Source: Nitrospinaceae bacterium UBA7883 (GTDB taxonomy: Bacteria > Nitrospinota_A > UBA7883). From it: a stretch of 54,815 bases of DNA. Location of the stretch: contig DLRR01000022.1 in the NCBI GenBank assembly GCA_002500605.1, positions 1 through 54,815 on the forward strand, read 5' to 3'. Position numbers and translations under genes: made by a program. Positions 1-8,460 of this stretch are shown here, in pieces; the first letter of the stretch is position 1; each line of letters starts with the position of its first letter. The notes beneath the pieces are model-generated. The model had not been told where the DNA came from. It worked only from the letters and a program-made list of their open reading frames with translations, and ran no database searches.

Positions 1-362
1 CAAATATGGTGTATATAATCAGTAATTAGTATTGATTTGGTATAGACCAAGAAGTTGTGCCCGGCTGTAAAAAGCCGGGCCGGCTTTTAATTCCCACCAG
101 TGCTTAGAAGATGCAGTTAGACAGAAGAATTACTCCCACCTTCTTATCCAGTTGCCGTTTGACTCCATTAAAATAAGTTACTTTCTTCCATGCTACGACC
201 TTAGGTTTTTCGAAGTTTTAAATTCAGGCTTATCTTGCTTTCAAGCTATCGCTAATTGTTATCATATAGTATCGTTAAAGCATTCAACTGCTCAAATTGA
301 TGACTATGCTGTGAAACTTTAATGGGATTATGATCTGCTAAGTCAAAAAGGAACTAGTAAAG
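1..362. other. Non-coding left edge of the window
   Basis: No open frame with a ribosome site or a recognisable protein was seen here. The only structured element is the GC-rich hairpin at 60-88, listed separately. The rest is AT-rich and leads into the gene starting at 363. It probably contains that gene's promoter, but no convincing -35/-10 pair stood out. Whatever transcript ends at the hairpin starts outside the window. Confidence 0.5.
70..88. terminator. Bidirectional intrinsic terminator hairpin
   Basis: Positions 70-77 (AAAAGCCG) pair perfectly with 81-88 (CGGCTTTT) around a GGC loop. The stem ends in an A run on one side and a T run on the other, so it could stop transcription in both directions. 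A second hairpin is possible and excludes the first: CCCGGCT at 60-66 can pair with AGCCGGG at 73-79. That layout resembles an attenuator, but nothing upstream is visible to support it. Confidence 0.6.
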
Positions 363-2132
363 ATGGAAAAGGAAATTATAGCTACATTCAGGGCTACTAC
401 TGCTAAACCAGACTACCTGACCATGGAACACTTAGACGCTGGGTTCGGCGGCTGGGGTGCCTTTAATTTAGGTGTTTGGGCAGCATCTAACATTATTGCT
501 AAGGAAATTAAAAAAGGTAAAAAAATTAAACTCGAAGTTAATAACGAACCGTTTACTGACGTTGATGATGTAGCAAAAAAATCGGTAAATAAGTTAATGG
601 CATGTGGGGCGGATCCTGCAAATGCAGCATTGATAACGGCCACACTACTCTATTTCGCCGGGAGTAACGCGCAATGCGGGATGCCGTGCCCAAACAGAAA
701 GTTGGGTGCTGTTGCCCGAATGGCTGCTGGAATTCCATCTGGACGCGTTTCTTCAATCCCTACAGAGAAACAGAACAATAAAATTTCAGGGTTTGCCGCG
801 ACCCTTGCTATTTATCAGGCATTGGACAAAGAAAACTTAGCCCCATTTGATGCTGAATTCTTGCCACTCGGTGCTGGAGGTCCAATAGTAGGCCACTCGA
901 CAACTGGAGAGGACCATCTCTTCCCGAAATTGGGGAAAAAACTTGCTTCCATTGGAACTAAAGCAATGATGAAGGCATACACTTCAGCAGGTATGAAGCC
1001 GAATCGATGGTTGTCAGCACTTTTTGGTACATCAGCTGCGCTTGAGATTATTCATCCAGATGCCTATGTTGGGGAAGAATTCGGTGAGTATCTTTCTATG
1101 CGTACACCAGAAACTACTGCTCAAGAGGCTGTGGCAGTAGCAGGCCTTCCTGACAAACTAACTATTCGCGGAACAGGTCAGAAACTTAATACGGCAAACC
1201 TTGTTGGAGATTTAGCGATTATTTTAAAGGACTGTGGAACCCCAACGGTTGTTGGAATGATAATGTTTTGTGAGGTTTGTTCAATTTTTGCGGAAGGAGG
1301 TTCGGTTGGGGTGGGTCGTGCGGGGGGGCCGGTCATCGTTCCTCTTCACCATTGGCTAACTGCACCAGTTCTATCTTTAAATCTTTTGGGACAAGGCAAG
1401 AGTAATGAGCATATCAAAAGTGCCTTAAGAAAGTACATGAGTCAGTATTTTCAGGAAGAGTCTTCTGCTGTTGCTAATAACATATTAGCGAGAAAAGCAG
1501 AGCAAGCAGAAACAGGTTTCATTACAGATATTATTTTGGAAACAACTGAACCAATAATGGTGAATGCAATCTTTTCCCGTGCAAAAACAGCCTATAAAAA
1601 ACTTAAAGGTGGAATGTCCATTAATGATTTAGTTAAAGAAACTCAAAACACTTTCATTGACTCTAACGCGAAATCAGTTGCAAACATGATGAGTGTTAAG
1701 CTTGGGAAAAAAGTTGAATACATAAAATTTTTAAAAGTTGAACCCGGGTCTGGAAGAAGAAAACATGACTTTGCGCATCGACATTTTGGTTTTGATGCGC
1801 GGATCGATGTCGAAGTTAGCATTGACGGTAAAGTTCACGTATTAAATAACGCGTTGGCTGAGGCTATGCCGGAAGCGTTAATGAGTAAAAATAAGGAAAA
1901 GCTCGATGCTTTTTCGGTTGCTGCCCCGGCTATAGTCGATATGATGTGCCTTGGTGCCTGTTCGATGGATATTGCAGTATGTGCCTGCATGGCAGCAGCA
2001 ATGGGAATGGACCCAGAAGAGGCGGTAAGTAGAGCCATTGAAGCAGGGAATGTGTTTGTGGCTATTCCTCCGCCAAGTGGACTATCTGAAGCCGTAAAGT
2101 TGGCATCTGATATTGCTGAAAAAATTGTTTAA
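363..2132 (+). CDS. Uncharacterised 589-residue protein next to a corrinoid-type methyltransferase
   Basis: I do not recognise this family. AAGGA about 10 bases before the ATG supports the start. The protein is soluble and rich in Gly and Ala, with no signal peptide or clear membrane segment. Visible marks are CGMPCPNRK near residue 105, a Gly-rich stretch with His-Ser near 170-180, CEVC near 302, a Gly-rich segment near 310-325, and a C-terminal Cys cluster (MMCLGACS then VCAC, about 535-550). The paired cysteines could bind a metal or Fe-S cluster, and the general look is that of an Fe-S dehydratase-like or substrate-binding enzyme; this is inference only. The next gene, on the same strand after about 110-180 bases, is a MtaA/CmuA-type methyltransferase, so a joint role in C1 or methylated-compound metabolism is possible. 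Confidence 0.75.
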   Translation: MEKEIIATFRATTAKPDYLTMEHLDAGFGGWGAFNLGVWAASNIIAKEIKKGKKIKLEVNNEPFTDVDDVAKKSVNKLMACGADPANAALITATLLYFAGSNAQCGMPCPNRKLGAVARMAAGIPSGRVSSIPTEKQNNKISGFAATLAIYQALDKENLAPFDAEFLPLGAGGPIVGHSTTGEDHLFPKLGKKLASIGTKAMMKAYTSAGMKPNRWLSALFGTSAALEIIHPDAYVGEEFGEYLSMRTPETTAQEAVAVAGLPDKLTIRGTGQKLNTANLVGDLAIILKDCGTPTVVGMIMFCEVCSIFAEGGSVGVGRAGGPVIVPLHHWLTAPVLSLNLLGQGKSNEHIKSALRKYMSQYFQEESSAVANNILARKAEQAETGFITDIILETTEPIMVNAIFSRAKTAYKKLKGGMSINDLVKETQNTFIDSNAKSVANMMSVKLGKKVEYIKFLKVEPGSGRRKHDFAHRHFGFDARIDVEVSIDGKVHVLNNALAEAMPEALMSKNKEKLDAFSVAAPAIVDMMCLGACSMDIAVCACMAAAMGMDPEEAVSRAIEAGNVFVAIPPPSGLSEAVKLASDIAEKIV

Positions 2133-2311
2133 ATAATCTATGGGATGCTACCTTTTCGTCCACCGGTAGTTAATGATTTGCCAGCAAAGACTCCAAAAAG
2201 TGCTACTATCAGGACAGAATATGTAACTAAGAGGCAAGGAAAATACACTCAAAACAGGTTATAAAAGCAGCTTTAGCAGGTCAGTCATCACCCCGCGTCC
2301 CCGTTGCCATT

Positions 2312-3271
2312 TTGGGTGGTGGTTATTGGTTCGCCAAGCTAAAAAACACAAGGCTTAGTGACATGCTTTCGAACCCTGAAGGTCTAGCAGGCATGATAGA
2401 GGATATGGCTGAGCTAGTTGATAGTGATATTGTCTACGCTGGGTCAGGCTTTCCTAACTTACCTGCCGCTGCGTTAGGAGCTAGAATTAAATTTCAAGAC
2501 AATGGCGCGATAGACCTGGAAGACACTATAGCTGGAACGGCAGATGAGATACATGGTTTGGATATTTCCCTGGTTGACAGTAATGCACATATTAGCTCTG
2601 TGAGGGAATCATATAAAAGAGTTAATAATGCAATCGGTGATGATTACATGGTTAGTTATACAGGCTGGGGTCCTTTTACGTTGGCGGCAAGGATTGTAGG
2701 AGAAGAACGTTTCGTAAAAGCAATTTATAAAGACAAAGAACTGGTTGAAGTAGCGCTTGAGTTTATAACTGATCTGCTAATTCGCATGTTTGAGCCGCTT
2801 GTAAAAAATCATCACTTGGAACTCATTACACTTGGTGATCCAACTGCCTCCGGTGATCTGATCTCAAAAAAACAGTTTGAGAAGTTTGCACTACCGTCCT
2901 TAAACCGATTTACAAATTGGGCTAGACAAACTGGAGTGAAAACACTGTTACATATCTGCGGAGATACGACAGATAGATTAAAATTGTTCCCAAAAACTGG
3001 GGCGGATTGTATAAGCCTTGACAGTAAAGTTGATATGGCCATTGCCATGGAAGAGTTAGGCGGCGAGGTGTGCGTAGCGGGGAACATCGACCCAGTCAAA
3101 ATATTAATGAACGGTAGCCCGAATCAGGTCGAAGATGCAACATCCAGTTTACTTGAGAAAGTGTCGGGTAAAGGTGCATTCATACTTATGCCGGGATGTG
3201 ATCTTCCGCCAGCAACACCTTTAGAAAACATCTTGCGCTTTATTCAAACTGGGAAAAATTTCGGTAATTAA
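2312..3271 (+). CDS. MtaA/CmuA-type methyltransferase (uroporphyrinogen decarboxylase family)
   Basis: This is a TIM-barrel protein of the UroD/MtaA/CmuA family, which moves methyl groups between corrinoid proteins and thiols or folates. The zinc site of the methyltransferase branch is visible as HICG (about residues 215-218), with the later Cys in MPGCDLPP near 294. The family also shows VSYTGWGPFTLAA near 116. The first ordinary start is TTG at 2312, but the frame is open back to a stop at 2228. The upstream residues KQVIKAALAGQ...PRVPVAIL match the usual N-terminus of this family (XRVXXALXGXXPDRVPV). Translation therefore probably starts near 2243 (ATA, 8 bases after GAGG) or the start codon is mutated. 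It follows the 589-residue gene and may share its transcript. No corrinoid protein is visible nearby. Confidence 0.8.
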   Translation: MGGGYWFAKLKNTRLSDMLSNPEGLAGMIEDMAELVDSDIVYAGSGFPNLPAAALGARIKFQDNGAIDLEDTIAGTADEIHGLDISLVDSNAHISSVRESYKRVNNAIGDDYMVSYTGWGPFTLAARIVGEERFVKAIYKDKELVEVALEFITDLLIRMFEPLVKNHHLELITLGDPTASGDLISKKQFEKFALPSLNRFTNWARQTGVKTLLHICGDTTDRLKLFPKTGADCISLDSKVDMAIAMEELGGEVCVAGNIDPVKILMNGSPNQVEDATSSLLEKVSGKGAFILMPGCDLPPATPLENILRFIQTGKNFGN

Positions 3272-3587
3272 ACGCTCTTCAAGTGTTTATGTAAGTGCCA
3301 ATAATTTTAATGGATCTTGGGTAAACACGGTCAAAATTTTGGTACTGGCAGGGGAGGGGATAACACTTGAGATTCCTAAAGCCATTCATTTATCAATGAC
3401 AACATTGCCAATATAACCACTTATTTTTCTATATGTTATAGCGGCTTATTAAAGCTAAGTAATAACAAATATCAGCTGTTGGTTTTGCACTAAGTTGGCC
3501 TTTAAAATCATTAATTTAAAGTATCGGTATCGGAGCATGGCAAAAGGAAGAACTTCCTTTAACGATTAGCTGATTGTACTTACAAGA
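3272..3587. other. Intergenic region between methyltransferase and tRNA-Ala
   Basis: No gene was found here. The one notable element is the hairpin at 3543-3560, just beyond the 3' end of the minus-strand tRNA-Ala. The rest is AT-rich with no recognised RNA or operator. Confidence 0.5.
3543..3560 (-). terminator. Possible terminator of tRNA-Ala
   Basis: AAAGGAAG at 3543-3550 and CTTCCTTT at 3553-3560 form a perfect 8-bp inverted repeat with a 2-base centre, about 27 bases past the end of the minus-strand tRNA-Ala. The stem is AT-rich and lacks a long T tract, so termination is only likely by position. Confidence 0.35.
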
Positions 3588-3663
<76 letters not shown>

Positions 3664-3764
3664 ATACAGGCTGGCAATATATAAAACTCTTATTTTACAG
3701 TCAAGGAAACAATTACATTGATGACCAATGTCAGTTCAGCTACCATACATCTTCATTTTACAGC

Positions 3765-3842
3765 GCGCCCGTAGCTCAGCCCGGATAGAGCGTTCGGTTG
3801 CGGTCCGAGAGGCCTCAGGTTCGAATCCTGACGGGCGCGCCA
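3765..3842 (+). tRNA. tRNA-Arg (anticodon GCG)
   Basis: This is a complete cloverleaf with encoded CCA (78 nt). The acceptor is GCGCCCG/CGGGCGC with discriminator G, the D stem GCTC/GAGC, the anticodon stem TTCGG/CCGAG around TTGCGGT, and the T arm TCAGG-TTCGAAT-CCTGA. The anticodon read from the loop is GCG. Most bacteria use ACG (edited to ICG) for this codon box, so G at the wobble position is unusual. A single changed base or a different decoding strategy would explain it. Confidence 0.92.
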
Positions 3843-3944
3843 ACATATACTTCACTGGTCGTGGAAAAGTATCAACGGCGACCATTTTTTTGCTTGCTTG
3901 TTAATATTCGTGCTATATTCGTCAGCTTTTATAAAGTGGTTAAG

Positions 3945-5774
3945 ATGGAAAAAAGAGAAGATATAAGGAATATATGTGTAATTGCACATGTTGACCATGG
4001 AAAGACAACCTTGGTTGATGCCCTTTTCAAACAAGCAGGTATTTTTCGTACAAATGAGAATATCCAGGATCGTGTCATGGATGCGAATGAGCTTGAGAAG
4101 GAGAGAGGGATTACTATTTTCTCAAAAAACGCCGCCGTCAGCTGGAAAAATGTAAAAATCAACATAGTTGACACGCCTGGCCATTCTGACTTTGGCGGAG
4201 AAGTTCAACGCATTCTCAACATGGTAGATGGTGCTCTACTATTAGTTGATGCAGTCGAAGGGCCTATGCCTCAAACAAAATATGTCCTAAAAAATGCATT
4301 AAAAGTGGGACTAGCACCTGTGGTAGTAATAAATAAAACAGACAGAGCTGACGCTCGGCCAGAATGGGTACTCGACCAAGTATTTGATTTGTTTGTAGCC
4401 ATTGGAGCTGATGATCGGCAACTTGACTTTCACACAGTATACACTTCGGCAAAAAATGGAATTTCCACTACTTCTCTTGATGTTCCAGGAATATCAATGG
4501 CTCCACTTCTTGACACGATTATTAATGTTGTTGAACCACCATTAGTTGCACGCAATGATCCATTTCAATTACTTGTTTCTTCCGTGGAATATGATAATTA
4601 TCTAGGTCGTATTGCGGTAGGACAGATTAGAAGAGGGTCGGTTAATTCTGGTGAAACAATTGCGCGTATTAATAGTGAAAATGATATCTCGTTTATGAAA
4701 ATACAGAAACTTTTCACATTTGCAGGGCTTGGTCGGCAGGAGATCCAAGGTGCATCTGCTGGTGACATTGTGTTAATAGCTGCTGCATTTAAAGATCTCG
4801 ACATTGGTGAAACTTTAGCTGATCGAGAACACCCTGAGGCTTTACCAACTATAGAAATAGACGAACCAAGAGTATCAATTGATTTCTCCATAAATACTTC
4901 AATTTATGCTGGTCTTTCAGGTGATAAACTGACCAGCCGACATCTAGAAGAACGACTGATGGCCGAACTTCGCTCTAATCTTGCATTGCGTGTTGACCGA
5001 ACAGATACTGGAAACTCTTTTACGGTTTCCGGTCGCGGTGAGCTTCATTTAGGCATTCTTATAGAAACAATGCGACGCGAAGGTTACGAGTTTTCTGTTT
5101 CTCGTCCTAGAGTTATAGCAAAAGAAATTAATGGCAAAATTATGGAACCAGAAGAATTTGTAACTGTTGATGTCGACACAGTATTTTCCGGCAAAGTCAT
5201 AGAGAAGTTTGGAGCCCGTAAAGGCGAAATGAAAAATATGTGCAATTTGGAACATGGTAGGGTAAGGATTGAATTCACTATGCCGGCCCGTGGACTCATT
5301 GGAATGCATTCTGAATTACTCACTGAAACAAGTGGGTCCTCCGTATTAAATCACAGTTTTCATCGGCTTATCCCTTGGGTGGGAAAAATACATGGTAGAA
5401 AAACAGGATCACTGGTAAGTCAAGATCAGGGCACGGCCACAGCATATGCAATAGATAAGCTTTCAGACCGTGGATCTTTCTTCATAAATCCTGGAACCAA
5501 GGTTTACCAAGGTATGGTTGTTGGAGAACACAATAAGGAAACTGACTTAGTAGTGAAGGTGTCAAAGGGCAAGAAGCTTTCAAACATGAGGACTGTGTCT
5601 TCTGATGATACTATTCGCCTTGAGCCTCCGCGCATCATGTCGCTGGAACAGTGCTTGGAATATCTTGCTGCTGACGAACTAGCGGAAATAACACCGGATG
5701 CCATACGTATAAGGAAAAAGTTGCTTAAAGAAGAAGATCGCAAGAAACAGCGCAAGATTATTGGTGCCGTTTAA
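3945..5774 (+). CDS. typA: Ribosome-associated GTPase TypA/BipA
   Basis: This is a translational GTPase of the EF-G/LepA group that acts on the ribosome during stress and ribosome assembly. The 609-residue length is normal for TypA. The G domain shows AHVDHGKTTLVD (G1), ERGITI (switch), DTPGH (G3) and NKTD (G4). The C-terminal half has the TypA-type GRGELHLGIL and MPARGLIG motifs. The ATG at 3945 is chosen because the product then begins MEKREDIRNICVIAHVDHGK, as in the family. An open frame runs further upstream but into the tRNA-Arg gene, so those residues are not real. It stands alone after the tRNA and converges with the SLC13 gene. Confidence 0.97.
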   Translation: MEKREDIRNICVIAHVDHGKTTLVDALFKQAGIFRTNENIQDRVMDANELEKERGITIFSKNAAVSWKNVKINIVDTPGHSDFGGEVQRILNMVDGALLLVDAVEGPMPQTKYVLKNALKVGLAPVVVINKTDRADARPEWVLDQVFDLFVAIGADDRQLDFHTVYTSAKNGISTTSLDVPGISMAPLLDTIINVVEPPLVARNDPFQLLVSSVEYDNYLGRIAVGQIRRGSVNSGETIARINSENDISFMKIQKLFTFAGLGRQEIQGASAGDIVLIAAAFKDLDIGETLADREHPEALPTIEIDEPRVSIDFSINTSIYAGLSGDKLTSRHLEERLMAELRSNLALRVDRTDTGNSFTVSGRGELHLGILIETMRREGYEFSVSRPRVIAKEINGKIMEPEEFVTVDVDTVFSGKVIEKFGARKGEMKNMCNLEHGRVRIEFTMPARGLIGMHSELLTETSGSSVLNHSFHRLIPWVGKIHGRKTGSLVSQDQGTATAYAIDKLSDRGSFFINPGTKVYQGMVVGEHNKETDLVVKVSKGKKLSNMRTVSSDDTIRLEPPRIMSLEQCLEYLAADELAEITPDAIRIRKKLLKEEDRKKQRKIIGAV

Positions 5775-5881
5775 TATCCTCTTTACTCTAGAATGGGCTA
5801 ATACATTTTTAGCTTAATCCCGAAAAGTCAAACTTGGCTGCAAGATCCATTGCATTCAGCAATCTCTAGTGTGGTGGCACC

Positions 5882-7705
5882 TTAAATTCCGTAGAACAAG
5901 TAAATTGTAGATAGCATAACAACCAAATAAAGAACAGTCATTATAGAGCCAGCTTTTAAGTAGTCAGTGGTTTTGTAGTCACCAGGACCCATAATGTAGG
6001 CGTTGACTTGGTGTGTAGGAAGAATAAAAGTATTAGAAGCCGAGACAGCAACGACCAATGCAGCCATTCGTGGATCTACTCCTGTTGAAGCAGCCATGCT
6101 GATAGCAAGCGGTACTAGTAAAACTGTGGCGCCTACGTTAGATACCACAAGGGTAAACACTGAGGTAAGCATCCCTATGAGTGTTAATAATAAAATTGGA
6201 GAAATATTTCCAACTAAATCAAGAAGCCAAATTGCTATAAACTCGGCTGTCCCCGAGGTTTGGGTTGCAATGCCAAGTGGTATCAGTCCAGCCAGTAAAA
6301 ATACTGTGCGCCAGTCCACTGCTTGATAGGCTTCTTCGATGCTCAATACCTGAGTGAGGACCATTCCGGTGGCCCCAGCCATTAGTGCCACTGATAGCTC
6401 TACATACCCAGTAATGATGAGCAGTAGTGTAATAGCAAAAGCTGATAAAGCAAATTTTGCTTTTGATTCCTCTTCTGCTTCCTCTTCTTCAAACTCGGTT
6501 ATAAACGAGAGCTTTCCGGTTTTTTTCAAAATGGTGAACTTTTCATAGATTCCCTGCAACAACAAAACATCACCTTGTTGGATAGGAATATCGGATAATC
6601 CACCAAAGAATATTTTTTCACCGCGCCTAATAGCTATAGGGTTTACCTCATATTTTTCTCTGAAATGAAGTTCTCGAAAGGAAAAACCCTCAACTGCTGA
6701 ACGTGGCGGTATTATAGCTTCAACCATCCCAGCGTGCATTGGCGATAGTGAATCAGAAAAGAGATCCAACTCTTTTTTAACAATCATCCCCTCTGCTTCA
6801 GCCAGAAGCTTAACATTAGAGGCTGAACCTACCACTGCGATTGCATCTTGCGGGTCGAGTCGCATGTTCCTTGTGGGGGCAAACCACTTAATTTTGCTAA
6901 CATGTTTGGATATCCCAACTACTGTGCATAAATATTTGCGTCGAATAGACATGTCTTCAAGAGTTAAAATACCTTTACAATCTGGTGCTATAGTAAGTTC
7001 AAAAAGTCCAAAAGGAGTGTGGTATTCTTTTTTAAAATCTAAGGTTCTTGCCCCTGGCGCTACAACGGCTCTTGACGGAAGAACAAGCTTTCCAAAAACC
7101 ACAAAATATGCGACTCCGGCCACTATGAGGCTAACACCAATAGGGGTGACATCAAATAGTTGAAAAGGCTCCAAATCGCCCATTAAGTCATTCAGAAGTA
7201 TTAAGGGGCTAGAACCCACCAGAGTCAAACAACCACCTATAATGCCCAGATAGCCCATGGGGATTAATACTCGCGAAGGAGGTATACACATTTCCTTGCA
7301 TATTCGTTGTGTTGCTGGAAGGAATAGAGCGACAGCACCAATATTTTGCATAAAAGAGGAGATAACAGCGACAGTGCTGGAAATTAACACTACAAGACGT
7401 GACTCACTGTTTTTTGCAGCCCTTGTAATGGGCTTTGCAACCTTATTCATAATGCCGGTTTTATCAAGCCCAGCACCAATAATAATTACGCCAATAATAG
7501 AAATAACGGCATTGCTGCTAAACCCAACAAAGGCCTGATTTGGATCTATAAGCCCCAATAGTGGTAAGGAAACCATGACTATAATGGCTACAACGTCCAC
7601 TTTAAGCCATCTTAACTTCCCTTTAGGATCCCCACCGATAATGAATAGAACTACAGTGGTAACAATTACAGCCATGACCGAAACTATTTCAACTGTTATA
7701 TCCAA
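5882..7705 (-). CDS. SLC13/DASS-family anion transporter with TrkA-C domains
   Basis: The product is a 607-residue inner-membrane carrier of the sodium/sulfate-dicarboxylate (SLC13) type. Hydrophobic segments cover about residues 1-200 and 415-607. Between them is a soluble stretch (about 210-400) that looks like two RCK_C (TrkA-C) regulatory domains. This fused layout is typical of bacterial SLC13 relatives whose substrate (sulfate, dicarboxylate or other anion) cannot be told from sequence. The start is TTG at 7705, supported by GGAGG five bases upstream. It lies 15 bases after the universal stress protein gene and is surely co-transcribed with it. Confidence 0.9.
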   Translation of the reverse strand: MDITVEIVSVMAVIVTTVVLFIIGGDPKGKLRWLKVDVVAIIVMVSLPLLGLIDPNQAFVGFSSNAVISIIGVIIIGAGLDKTGIMNKVAKPITRAAKNSESRLVVLISSTVAVISSFMQNIGAVALFLPATQRICKEMCIPPSRVLIPMGYLGIIGGCLTLVGSSPLILLNDLMGDLEPFQLFDVTPIGVSLIVAGVAYFVVFGKLVLPSRAVVAPGARTLDFKKEYHTPFGLFELTIAPDCKGILTLEDMSIRRKYLCTVVGISKHVSKIKWFAPTRNMRLDPQDAIAVVGSASNVKLLAEAEGMIVKKELDLFSDSLSPMHAGMVEAIIPPRSAVEGFSFRELHFREKYEVNPIAIRRGEKIFFGGLSDIPIQQGDVLLLQGIYEKFTILKKTGKLSFITEFEEEEAEEESKAKFALSAFAITLLLIITGYVELSVALMAGATGMVLTQVLSIEEAYQAVDWRTVFLLAGLIPLGIATQTSGTAEFIAIWLLDLVGNISPILLLTLIGMLTSVFTLVVSNVGATVLLVPLAISMAASTGVDPRMAALVVAVSASNTFILPTHQVNAYIMGPGDYKTTDYLKAGSIMTVLYLVVMLSTIYLFYGI

Positions 7706-7720
7706 TTTCCCCTCCGTATC

Positions 7721-8113
7721 TTAGTCATGCTTTACTGTAAATACTGGAAAGGCAGTTTCAATGTCTTTATTCCCAGGGACGTAATCTGGCTCTGCAATAA
7801 TAAAGTGTATGCGGTCAATTTCGCTATGAACATCACGGATGGATTTATCAACATCTCCAAATTTTATAATGTGCTTAAAAGAGATACCTCTTTTTTGCGC
7901 AGCATCCTCGAAATTAGTTGCTTGTTTCTTTGCCTCAGTAACTATACTTTCTTTGAGTTTTGAGTCCAGTAACGATGTAAGCCTAGACCCGATAGGGACC
8001 ACGTTAAGGGCAGCTATCCCACATTGCATTCGGTTTGCCATTGATATGGCATACTCAATTAGTTTGGGTGAAAAGCTATCCTCATGCCCGACTATTAGTA
8101 TAGTGGAATCCAT
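7721..8113 (-). CDS. Universal stress protein (UspA) domain protein
   Basis: This is a small single-domain protein of about 130 residues. It has the UspA-type opening (TILIVGHEDSFSPKLIEYAISMA) and the beta-alpha pattern of the HUP fold. The usual ATP-binding signature GxxGx9G(S/T) is not evident: the C-terminal part reads IIAEPDYVPGNKD. This version may therefore not bind ATP in the standard way. The ATG at 8113 is preferred over one at 8137 because AGG lies six bases before it. It leads an operon with the SLC13 transporter. Usp-transporter pairs are common and suggest stress or nucleotide-linked control of transport. Confidence 0.8.
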   Translation of the reverse strand: MDSTILIVGHEDSFSPKLIEYAISMANRMQCGIAALNVVPIGSRLTSLLDSKLKESIVTEAKKQATNFEDAAQKRGISFKHIIKFGDVDKSIRDVHSEIDRIHFIIAEPDYVPGNKDIETAFPVFTVKHD

Positions 8114-8460
8114 TATTACCTGCTTCGTTTCACCCATTCGTAAGAAATCTAATCCCTATAAATAAATCTGAATCCAACATGAGGAGTCCCGTGGGAGGGA
8201 ACTTGCCTCTACAGATTTTGTGCAAAAAAATAAGTTCATTCTAAGCCAGCCACGAAATAAAATGCACAGGACATTAAAAAATCATCTGTTTCCATTCTTT
8301 TAGCTAACTAATGAAAGGCCGGATTTTTTGAATAATAACTCTGCAATTCAATTTGTGTCAAGGATGGAGGGCTTATATATACAATAGATTTATCCATACT
8401 AGACTACTACAATGCATTTGTGACAAAGCGAAGAACGACAATGAAAAATTAGGGGCTTAT
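8114..8460. other. Divergent promoter region of the usp and acyl-CoA ligase genes
   Basis: No gene was found here. The region must carry the divergent promoters. The candidate for the ligase is listed separately. No riboswitch or clear operator was seen. Confidence 0.4.
8353..8381 (+). promoter_or_regulatory. Candidate sigma70 promoter of the acyl-CoA ligase gene
   Basis: TTGTGT at 8353-8358 and TATATA at 8376-8381 are separated by 17 bases, about 80 bases before the chosen start at 8461. Both match the consensus only in part and the surroundings are AT-rich, so chance is possible. Confidence 0.3.

Noticed and set aside
3798..3944. Upstream extension of the typA frame
   Set aside because: It begins inside tRNA-Arg and the residues are unlike TypA; ATG 3945 gives the family N-terminus.
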